Assembly (NCBI GenBank): GCA_964035795.1
Contig: OZ038320.1
Coordinates: forward strand, 31,719,739-31,783,738
Length of the DNA: 64,000 nucleotides
Source: Pterobdella sp. o SKG-2022
Lineage: Eukaryota; Annelida; Clitellata; Hirudinida; Piscicolidae
Reading direction: 5' to 3'
Positions within the stretch are counted from its first letter, which is position 1; every line of letters starts with the position of its first letter. A model generated the notes under the pieces. The model was not told where the DNA came from and ran no database searches. It saw nothing but the letters and a program-made list of their open reading frames with translations. A program made the translations under genes and the position numbers. Positions 54,001 to 64,000 of the stretch are shown piece after piece.

Positions 54001-56715
54001 GTCTAAACAATAGCAATCGCTTCTTTGAATTATCTTGTTATTGATTTATTAGATTATTATTATTATTTTTTATTATTATTTCTTATATTATTGATTTATT
54101 CCTTCATTATTATTATGATTTTTATCATTATTTCTTATAGTATTGATTCATTAGTTTATTATTATTATTATTACTACTATTTATTAGTTTTTTAAGTTAT
54201 CATTGTTTGTGTTATTATTTTTTTATGAGTATTTTTACTAATATATTGTTAATTATGAAGTTGTTAATACTAATGTTGTTACAGAAAATAGATTTTGTCA
54301 GCAAATCTTTTCGAAGCAAATGAACGTCCAGCCACAAACACAATGAATGTAATTAAAAAAATAAGCTTTCCAATTTTTCCAAAACTATAAATAGCCTACC
54401 CATTTTGTTTGGAGAAAACTATTTTGTGATTGGCTGTAGGTTGGTGGACGAACTGTAGGCATGTTTCTTTCATCCAATAAGAAAGAGCATTTGTTATTAT
54501 TGATTTTTCTTCAAGGTCTGAGAGTATGGTAGTGATTTTGATTAATGACGGATGAGATAATGAAAAGATCAATAAGGATGATGACGACGACGATGATGAT
54601 GACGACGACGATGATGATGACGACGACGATGATGATGACGACGACGATGATGATGACGATGATTATGAATGAAGTTATGACGAAAATGACGAAATGACCA
54701 CGAAAACATTGAAACCAGGATGATGTTTTGAAAATGACGTTAAAAAGCGCCAACTTAAAGGCCAAGTCTGCTACTCTTTCAAGGCAAAAATCTGGAAATG
54801 CCTTTTCTGTCTTTAAATAATTTTGTGGATAACTTGCACTAACTTCTTAGAACCATTTTTTTGGGAACCCCACACTGACTTTTTCAAAAAAGGACAAACA
54901 CTAATTTGCCCAAAGATGAAGATAAAGTAATTTCCTAAGCTACATGGGCGGAACATGGGGGTGATGAAAGAATGAGTGATGAGGAAGAAATGGTACTAGT
55001 TTTAGTATTGATTGAATAAGAAGATAAAAAATTTAAAAAAAAAGGGAATAAGAGGAATAAAATGAATATTGGGAACGCGATAAAAAAACCGAGTAAAAAC
55101 TACAAAAAGTACTGAAGTGATTATTAAAAATAATATTTACTTTGGGGAAAAAATGATCATAATATATGAAAAATGGAGCATTATGAACAGAAAATAAGAA
55201 TAATAAGAGCAAAGTGATACATCACAAACAAATGATTGATGGTTTTCGCGCCAAAAAGATGTAATTAAAGATCAAAAAGAAGAACCTCTTGTTACCAAAG
55301 ATCAAAGATAAGATTTTAATTAGACGTTTTATCATTTAGTGGTAAGAGTGGTGGTGGTCATGATGATGATGGTGGTGATGAGGATGATGATGATGATGAT
55401 GATGATGAGAACGATGATGAAGGAGAAGATGATGATGATTATAGAAATGATCCTCCTGAAAAACCCTGAAACTTTGAAATTTGTAATTAGTGATTAATCA
55501 AAAAATTATTTTTTGCAGATAAACTTAAAGCAGAAAAAAATAAAAATATATAGGAAAAAATTGAAAAAAGTGAATCTGAAAAAACTTAAAAAAAAGAAAA
55601 ATACGCAAAAATAAAATGAAATACATTAGTATTAGCACAACAGAAATAATAAATGGAACGAGAAAAAACCCCGAAAAGAAGGATAACCATAAAAATAACA
55701 CCGATACTACTCTTAATAATAATAAAAATAATTTAAAAAAATTTTTTTTAATAATTTAAAATATAATAACAAAAATAATAATAACAACAACCAAAGAGGG
55801 CGTCAAAGGCATAATGGATGGGTAGGGTCCATCTCTTCGACACCTCCTCACTCAGTTTACGCTTCTTCCGCCTTCTGGAAGATTCCAATATCAACCTACG
55901 TCACGAGTGTGGTTGGTGCTTGTGATGAGGTTGAGAGTGAGAATAATGAGATGATGATGGGGATGAATTATATTAAGATTAGAATTAGTATAATAATTTT
56001 TTTTTTCAATAATAAAAAAAAGAAAAATATTTTATAAAAATAATTCTTCGAAAGAGGATTTTTCTTAAGTTATCTTCAATTATTCCCCTTTATTATTGAT
56101 TAAGCAAAAACAGTTATTGAAGCATGGAACCTACTGCTTTTGCTTCTCTGTCAGAGCAATATCGCCCTCGATGAAGAGAATGCCGTTATTATTTTTATTA
56201 TTATTGTTTGTGTAATTAATATCATTGTTTTTTCTATTTTTATGGTCGTTTTTATTACTATTTTTGGCATTGTTCCTTTTTTTATAGTTATTTTTATTCT
56301 TGTTTTTCATGAAGTCAATAGTGATTTTTCTCATTTGTGTTTTTTTTGTTGTATAGTTATTAGAGTTTTTTATGCTGTTATTATTACCATTATTATTGCT
56401 TTTATTTTTATAAATGATATTAGTTTTGTTATTCGAACTGACTATTAAATGATTTTTGTTTTTTCTTTTTTCAAAATCAATAAAGAATATCTCATTATTT
56501 TTATTGAAGTTTAGCTTATTTATTTCTGTTGAAGGTTTTTTGTTTTTTTGATTTTTAATAATGAATTTAATCAAATTTGCATTATTTTTAAAATTGTTGT
56601 TGTTGTTATTTTTGTGGTTGTAAATATGTTTTTTGCTCATTCCGCTACTCTCGTTGTTATTATCACCGAAAACAAACAAAACGACCAAAAATAAAAAGAT
56701 GATCAACTTTTCCAT
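51078..56715 (-). CDS. astacin metalloprotease: signal, Asn-rich prodomain, catalytic, EGF, CUB (10 exons found)
   Basis: Exons 56715-56135, 55895-55792, 54517-54400, 53347-53278, 53098-52895, 52665-52533, 52316-52185, 51924-51818, 51462-51347 and 51227-51078 join in phase (about 572 aa so far). Signal peptide MEKLIIFLFLVVLFVFG. The prodomain is about 160 residues of Asn/Lys-rich sequence ending ILFIEGDIALTEKQKQ, whose GD matches the family aspartate switch that caps the zinc. A basic RRRKKRK site precedes the catalytic domain (RWTLPIHYAFDA). Zinc site HEIGHLVGLWHEH (His297, 301, 307), Met-turn SVMHYG (Met354), and IGQRQELSFYDV near its end. An EGF-like module follows (CQREGYMDPNDCSSCKCPEG), then a CUB domain (RGTIASPSYLSSGYQPGSQC, DYIEVR, GARFCCSSPP). 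The domain order fits NAS/tolloid-related secreted proteases. The CUB lacks some usual cysteines. The 3' end is unresolved. Confidence 0.92.
54570..54664. repeat. GACGACGACGATGATGAT 18-bp array
   Basis: Five near-perfect 18-bp units inside the astacin intron between exons 2 and 3. The Val/Ile frames on the minus strand are artefacts. Confidence 0.9.
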
Positions 56716-57363
56716 CTGAAAAAAATTTAAAAAAAATCAATATTGAGTTGTATTTATTATTAACATTCATATGAGCATTATCATTATTTCCGTTATTCTT
56801 ATTTTTATTATTCTTGATATCGTTATTATTGTTTCAAGCACTATTATCCACTTTTGTTATTATTATATATTTATGTCAATTTAATAAAAAAAATCCTTTC
56901 AAAGTGCCACAAAACTCACCTTAAAGTGCAGAAAAACTAATTACAGAGACGTAGTCAATTAATCTTTCTCATTATCTTTCAGTTGATCTCATCATGACAA
57001 CATTCATATCGTTCATAAGGAAATTTTCCATAGAATTTTTTCTATTTTGGTACTCAAAATTTTTCCAAATTATTATTTTTATACTTCTTACCAATGGAAA
57101 CTCTGAATCATTATACTTAATAGTTAACCACAACGAAATTTTAGCACAAGTGTTAAACGTTTTATACTTTCAAGTATTAGCAAAACTTTTGTTACAACTA
57201 ATCTTGAACTATATTTTAAGCATCAATAAATCAATTTCGTTGAAAGCTTTTAATTTATGCACAATTTCAAAATTTCTCAACCAATAAAATATACTCAAAT
57301 TCAAATCAATAAAATGGACCGTTTAGTCAAACCAAAAACACTAAATCTTGATGAAACCAATTA

Positions 57364-57405
<42 letters not shown>

Positions 57406-58038
57406 TGGATCTGATTGAATTTGTAAGTATTCATACATGTGTGTATGTCTATTTGCATTTTTTCACGTGTATCTTGTGTTAACGTATTAATCCATTTCAT
57501 ATATGTCTCTATCTATTTAAAGGGTGTTTGTGTAAACGTGCGTGTATTGGAATTTCTAGGTACGTGTGAAAATTTTTAAAAATTAGTGGAAGACGGATGC
57601 AATTGAACAGATGAAGATGGGAATAATAATGATACCGAGAAAAACAAAAAAATAAGTCATGAAAAAAAATAAAAATATTGCAACACTAATGAGAACAATT
57701 CTGAAATATTTTTAAAAAAAGTAAAAATGAAAATAAAAACTATAAAAAAAACAGAATGAGAAAATTGAAAACTATTTTTCGAAGCTTAAAAGGTATCAAA
57801 AATACAGAAAAAAATTAAAAATCTAATATAACAAAAATAAAAATTAAATCATGGTTCCATAGTTTAATTTTTCGATATGATAATCTTTGCTATTTTTATA
57901 TTGCAAATAATTTCTATTAATAATTATTATTACCCTCACTACACTTAAGATAAACTTCAAAGGTGAAAATGATGATCATCATCACTTCATCCTTTTTTTA
58001 TTCATCTCCATCATTATCCTCATCATCATCATCATAAC
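56716..58038. other. astacin 5' flank and TSEN2 3' flank
   Basis: The astacin promoter should lie just above 56715, but no clear core element is seen. A (TA)n run occupies 57370-57402. The plus-strand frame at 56994-57287 has no family match. Confidence 0.4.
57370..57402. repeat. (TA)n microsatellite
   Basis: Pure AT dinucleotide run. Confidence 0.95.
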
Positions 58039-58328
58039 CTACTTCATCATTAACCCACCTTCGTCTCCATCTTCCAACAACTGCATAAAATACAAAAAAA
58101 AAACCCATTTTAAACAAACACTTCAATGCTTATCATACAGCTAAAAGATATTTAGAACTATAAGGGTTTCGAATTATTTCTCATAACTAATTCAATATAG
58201 CCTTTGTATACTCCACTTTTCCATATTTAATGTCCATATCACTCCGTGATAAGGCCAATGCTAAGATGTATGAGCAGTGATTAACTATCACTTCAATCTA
58301 CTTTAATCTATCTTTTTATCTGTCTATC

Positions 58329-58359
<31 letters not shown>

Positions 58360-61300
58360 TTATTTATCTATCTATCTATTTATTCATTTTTTTGAATTTC
58401 ATTAAAAAAACACTGATAAATTTATAAACAAATAATCCCTAAGCAGAAGAAAAAAATGCTTATTATTTTTATTATTGTTCTCTCTCCTTATTGGGTGCCC
58501 ATCTTTTGATCATCAGAACCTATGATGAATGTGGTAATAATAATAATAATATTATTATTATTATATTAATATACTATCGAGAAAAAACAAAAATATGATA
58601 AAATTTAAAAGTGGAAAAAAAATAATAAAGATAAGAAAATTGGAAATTATCTGTTTATAAAAAAATACCATAAACTATGAGTCAAGAAGGATTTTAATTA
58701 AATTTACAATACTACTAATAATAATAACAAGTAAGATAAAAAAAATAAGAATAATAATAATAATCAAAACAAAACCTCTATTCTCAGCGCTAAAGCTTCT
58801 TTTATAGTGATAAATGATGGAGATGACGACGAAGAAGATGATGATGTGAAAAATGCTGATGACGATGGCAACAATGGTCCTATGAATGAGGAAGAAGAAG
58901 ACAAAGATGGTGGTTTTGATGATGATGTTGCTTGTGTTGATTCATCGAATGTGTATACCAAAAGAAGATTCTGTAGAGAATAAAAAAAAACAAAAAATGG
59001 TTAAAAAAAATAATAATAATAAATCAAAATGGTTCACTCCTATGGACCATTATATCCCTTTGTAGATACCAAAGTCTACTTTTATCCAGGTTGTAAGGGA
59101 AGAGCAGCCTCAAATTGCAGACGCTGAGTTTGATGCAGTTTGGCGTGGTTGCCAAGAAACAATATGAGAAAAAATAAAATGATGGAAAATAATGAAATTT
59201 GATAAGATTGTACTTATCGAAAATTTGTTTCTTTACTGTAATAAACGCATCGTCAAAATCCTCAATTTTTGACAAATAAAAAGTAAATTCATAAAAATAC
59301 AAGATACTTTGGAAGAATACCACCAATAATAATAATAACAATAGTAATAACAAAAAACAAACCTTGGAAGCTTGCTCAGTTATTCTGTTAAGGCCTATCA
59401 GATCTGTCCATTCAATATAACTAATATCCTTGATATTATTATTGACCACAGGGCATAGAAGTGCATTGAAAGATGAGTGATAAAACAAAGGACCTTGCTT
59501 GTATAACACTGTGTTTGATGGTGAGATTGTGGTGGAAACTATGTCATGGAGGATAATGATAATTTTATGGTGAAGACGATAGTGAAGGGCAGGGTGATGA
59601 TGATGATATAGTGGAAAACAAAAGTGGTGTTGATAGAAACAGGTGATATGGTGCTGCTAGGGAAGATGGTGTTTTGAAAGTTCATATCCCAAAGCGTGTT
59701 TCAGGTTTTTTTGTTTCGAGTATTTTTGATAAGGAAATTTTTTGTATTTTTGAAATTATTATATCGTAAGAATAAATCACTTTTGATGATAATTATGATA
59801 TTAATAACGTGAATAAAAAAATTTTTAGTATTTATATTCAAAACAGTTACCAAAATCCCCAGCATACTTCAGCCCAGATCTGAATAAAAATATAAAAAAA
59901 TAGAAAAAAAGACTAACAAAAACAAAACAAAATAAAAAATAATAGCAGCCACCTTACTACCCATCCTTGCGATCGGAAGTAGTGGTAGGCGGAGTAATAG
60001 TGGCCAAACAAAGGTTTCAATTGGCTGTAGAGCTTCCACTGAGCTTTGATTGACAGCTGATTCTTAGTATTTTTTATGAATAATTTTATTGGTTTTTTTA
60101 TAAATGTTAATCTGATTTATTTCCAAATTTAAATGGATAATTGAATCATGAAAATTAGAAGAAAAATCTTTGGGATTTATTAGTTTAAATATATCAACAA
60201 CAACACAAAATAGTGCAAAGCTCACTTTCTCAAATATTTTATAATGTAAGTTGGTTTTACAAAAAACTTGGGCATTTTGTTAATAGCCCTTTTGATGTTG
60301 TTTTGAGTATGGAAAATTATCATCAAGAAATTACATAGCACACATGAAAGATTACATTATGAAATATATAGGTTAAATGGAAAACTAATATTTGTAGATA
60401 ACTTTAACTTTTCAGTATTACTCTTAATACATCTAATATGAATTATTATCATTTTTATTCATATTATCATTATTGTTACTATTATTAGCATTTTTATTCA
60501 TATTATCCTTAATATTAATATTATTAAACTCACATCATCAGGATCAAACACCACCAAACATCCAAGAGCAAATGATAAAAAGAAGGCCTGTTTTGATAAT
60601 CATAAAAATGATAACAAAAATTTTGATAATAATAAAAATAATAACAACATTTTGATAATAATAACAATAATAACATTTTTATAATAATAATAATAATAAT
60701 AACAATAATAATGATTAACTGATAATAATACTATCAATTAGAAACATATTGAAAAGTAATATATTCATAGCTATTATTAATATCATAATTTAATGATTTC
60801 AGTTGGTAAAAATTTATTTAGAATGAATATGTGAATTAACTTATATTAATATTATTCTGGGTTTTACTAGTAATTAAAATCATTATTATTTAAGTTTTTA
60901 GAATTAATTCCATATAAATACAATTGGAAATACTATGGAAATAAAAAAAAAAATTGTATTAATATTTTCACTATTAATTTTCATATCGAATTTTTTTTTG
61001 CTTTTAATTCTGTTTTTAAATTCAATGCAAAAATTTCACCCAAAAACATTAAATGCTTGAGTTGGTTTGATAACTATTTTAATCTTTTTTAAGAAGCTTT
61101 TTATAAAAATAAACAGTCAAAATGAAGCAAAGTAATGCGATATAAACTAACATATCACACATAAAAATTAAGATAAATTTTAAACCCATCATCAGAACAA
61201 TGGAAAACTATCAATACCCAGAGTGTACAATTCTTTTCAAAGTTTCAGAGTAAAATTATTGATACACCAAGATTTCAAATCTGGTTTTATCTCTACTATA

Positions 61301-62331
61301 CTGAGGGTGGCCAGATTTGCACTATCATTTACACATAAAATTATAGTTTTTAATAATAATAATATAAATAGGATAGAATGATTATCAAAGAGAAATATCT
61401 GTTAACCTCACAGTGAGAAAGGACAAGAGGTTCAATGCCATTATCATTATCAATCTTCATAATATTATTGTTCATATTTCTAATATTATCATTATCAATC
61501 TTCATAATATTATTGTCCTTAATTCTAATATTATTATCATTATTTATTAAATTATTATTACCAAAATTATTTTCAATAGTAATATTATCATCAGATTCAT
61601 CATAGTTAATCATATTCTTTCTATTTTCATTCTTAGTAGCATCATCATCATCATCATCATCATCATCATTTATACTCATATCAGAATTATTCTCATTATT
61701 ATTTTTATTATTCTTATTATTAATATTAGGACTGTTATTGAAGAATGATGATAGCTGTTTTGGAGGTCCTTTTGAGTGAAGTCCCTTCCCAAAAAACCCC
61801 TGCATGGATGTGAATGATCATAACAGATATGAGCGAGGGTGATGAAATCATAACACTTTTATGTTTATTTTGTATATTATTATTGAAATTGGATAATACT
61901 TGTTATTTTAAATTGTTTATAAAGTTTTTTAAGTGTCTTAATCACAAACTATTGTTATAAGATGTGATAGCTAGATAGTAATGCCAATTATTTTCAAATG
62001 ATGATAGACTCTGAATTAATTTTCCAAACAATATAAATGTTAAAATATTGAATGATAAGAATTTCCTAACTTTGATTTATAAGAAATACAAATAAACTGG
62101 TTGATACAATACACACATAGAAGATCACATGGTGAGTAAAGTAGAAATGATTCAACTCACATTGCAGTATAAATGTTTAATATCTTTCTTATCGGAAACC
62201 AAAATCTTCCCATCACGGTACTTTCCTATGCAAATTCTATTGCTCGCCAGAATCGGCAAACTTTCGCCAATTTTTTCAATATTTGTTTTTTTTCGTTTTG
62301 GTAATTTCACATGATTCCAAAACAAATCCAT
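58039..62331 (-). CDS. tsen2: tRNA-splicing endonuclease catalytic subunit TSEN2 (8 exons)
   Basis: Exons 62331-62161, 61799-61407, 60587-60534, 60062-59953, 59879-59851, 59508-59363, 58970-58776 and tentatively 58080-58039 total 379 aa plus stop. All joins are in phase. TSEN2 cuts the 5' splice site of intron-containing pre-tRNAs in the nuclear TSEN complex. N-terminus: KILVSDKKDIKHLY, then GFFGKGLHSKGPP. Core: PLVLSHCE joined to AFFLSFALGCL, YSAYHYFRSQGWVV, SGLKYAGDF and LYKQGPLFYHSSF. The catalytic triad fits Tyr255, His263 and Lys301, spaced 8 and 38 residues apart, close to the human enzyme. Exon 5 is a 29-bp microexon. Exon 2 has an insert of about 100 residues rich in Asn/Asp, and exon 7 one rich in Ser, both from trinucleotide repeats. 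The last exon (LLEDGDEGGLMMK) is uncertain; another frame there reads RWRRRWVND with an acidic tail. Confidence 0.93.
58322..58382. repeat. (TCTA)n tetranucleotide repeat
   Basis: CTATCTATCTATTTAT repeats inside the last proposed TSEN2 intron. Confidence 0.9.
59195..59290. mobile_element. half foldback/MITE element in a TSEN2 intron
   Basis: TTGATAAGATTGTACTTATCG, AAAATTTG and TCCTCAATTTTTGAC match one arm of the 42.4-kb element. It lies between TSEN2 exons 6 and 7, and the opposing arm is missing. Confidence 0.5.
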
Positions 62332-63394
62332 TTTTTAAAATTTTTGTTAAGTTTAGAAACTAATGTTTTCGAAACTTTTTTGCAGATGGTTGGTTAAAAG
62401 TAAATGCAAGTAATTATTTCCAATTAATACCAAACTTGTTTGTGCTATTTATTAAGTTTTTATACGAAAATAAAAAATTTATATTTAATTAAATCAAAAT
62501 TTAAAGAAGTTTATTGAACATAAAAGCTGAACGATTTGAAAAATTATCCATGGTTTAACTTGGCGCTAAGAAAATAATCACAAAACAAACAAAAAAATCA
62601 TTTAATGAAAAAAATAATACTTGTTAAATTTTGAATCTCTGTGGATGAACAGATAAATAACAATACGAAAAAAAAAGGATAATTAAATAAAAATATCATC
62701 AGCAATATATCTAATGACAAAAAAATAATGAAAAAAAAACCATAAAAAAGCAGGGAATGTCAACCTAATACGAAGCATATTTACATTATATATCGTTTAT
62801 TACTACTATTTTTTATATTTTTAACACAATATTCTGTGAAATAAAACTTAAATATCAAAATATTTTTCATAATATATACATGATCAAAAATGAGGAAAAG
62901 AATCGTTAAAGTTAAATAAGATATTTGTGGAGTACCTATGATCAGACTTAAACTTAATTCGAATGATTATTATGAGAAGAAATCGATTCTAGTAGATATT
63001 CTCAATTCATAATAAGCAATTTGAACACAGGTTTAATATATATATATAAGAACAAAAAAATTACCCATTATGAGTAATTATTTCATGATTTATTGATTTT
63101 ATGAACAGTTATTTAGTACTATTTATAATTATCAAATGTTATGTGGACATGATATGGAAATTCTAACAATTGGGTTATGATAAAAGTCAGGAATTTAACT
63201 TAACGTGAAAAATATTTAAAATACGGTGAGCCAACATAAAAAACAACAAAAACATAATAATAATTATTGAATTGTTCATAATATTGCTTACTATTTTTTA
63301 AAAACAATTGCATTGACGGAAGAAAAATTAAAATTGTAGACTATAACGTTAAGGAAATGTGAAGGAAAAATTTTCGGAATTAAACTTTTCGAGA
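62332..63394. other. TSEN2 5' flank, no gene
   Basis: Very AT-rich and without exon signals. The TSEN2 start codon is the ATG at 62331, preceded on the minus strand by AAAATTTTAAAAA. Confidence 0.4.
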
Positions 63395-63620
63395 TGGAAT
63401 GGTGGGTAGATAGGTAGATAGATGGATGAATGGGCAGATAGCTAGATGAATGAATGGATAGATAGATGGGTAGACAGATAGATAGATAGGCAGACAGATA
63501 GATAGATAGATGAGTGAAGGGAGAGATAGGTGGCTAGTGATTGATGAATGATAGAAAGATGGATGAATAGATATAATAAAACAGATTACAGATGGATGTG
63601 TATAGAACGAGATGGATGGA
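63395..63620. repeat. GATA/GATG tetranucleotide-rich array
   Basis: Imperfect GATAGATGGATG and CAGATAGATAGA units over about 225 bp. Confidence 0.85.
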
Positions 63621-64000
63621 TAAGCAGACGAATGATTGGCTGGGTAGAAAGGAGAATGGGTATACAACTGAGTAGAATCAGATATCCTATATTTAGATAT
63701 TTTCTTCCTAAGAATCTTATTTTTTTATTTTTCTAATAATAATAATAAAAATTATTATTTTTAGGATTTTCAAAACACCATTAAAATTACTTGGCAGTTT
63801 AAGAGTTCTAGATATAAGTTTCCATAAATATTGATAATTCAGTCTTGATGGGAAATCATAATAATATGAAAATAACAATGAAAAATAAATAAAAAATGGA
63901 AAATAATAATATAAAAATTTTCACAATAAAAAATAATAAATCCACATAATAACGACAATATTTACAGAAATAATAATAATAATGATTTACAAATTGAAAC
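63621..64000. other. no feature seen
   Basis: AT-rich end of the window with short AAT runs only. Confidence 0.5.

Noticed and set aside
56140..56448. Plus-strand 102-codon frame
   Set aside because: Shadow of the Asn-rich astacin exon 1 on the opposite strand.
59024..59509. A single 161-codon minus-strand protein
   Set aside because: Only its first 48 codons are TSEN2 exon 6; the rest is intron and a foldback-element arm.

Overview
This is an AT-rich, intron-rich animal nuclear window, crowded with microsatellites. Its GT-AG introns, a trunk/PTTH-like hormone precursor, an astacin with EGF and CUB domains and several non-LTR retroelement remnants suggest a lophotrochozoan protostome such as an annelid or mollusc. 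A leech is possible, but the species is inference. Most long open frames are simple-repeat artefacts. The real genes are short exons that I joined by splice signals, intron phase and protein family motifs.

Layout: 1.8-3.2 kb (-) small secreted protein with a weak fucolectin/F5-8-type pattern, its introns filled with one GGTGTGGT-type minisatellite; 5.0-6.6 kb fragments of two retroelements; 11.1-12.2 kb (-) single-exon Trunk/PTTH-like cystine-knot precursor; 14.9-16.6 kb very long CA tracts with a repeated downstream unit; 17.0-18.7 kb (+) C-terminal half of a MEMO1 gene; 20.9-24.7 kb (-) complete ten-exon inositol monophosphatase; 28.4-31.4 kb (+) non-LTR retrotransposon with PHD-like finger, reverse transcriptase and a C-terminal domain; 33-35.4 kb inverted-repeat element; 36.1-39.1 and 44.5-48.2 kb (+) tandem pair of five-exon core-2-type (GT14) N-acetylglucosaminyltransferases; 48.8-49.3 kb compound trinucleotide array; 51.1-56.7 kb (-) astacin metalloprotease with prodomain, EGF and CUB; 58.0-62.3 kb (-) tRNA-splicing endonuclease subunit TSEN2.

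The genes do not form a pathway; they are housekeeping and secretory genes sharing a locus. What links them is the DNA around and inside them. Trinucleotide repeats have grown inside the coding exons of the astacin (Asn-rich prodomain) and TSEN2 (Asn/Asp and Ser runs). Foldback elements sit in introns and between genes. The glycosyltransferase pair shows a sharply bounded 863-bp near-identical block that looks like gene conversion. All exon joins are my reading of the genomic sequence and have no transcript support here.
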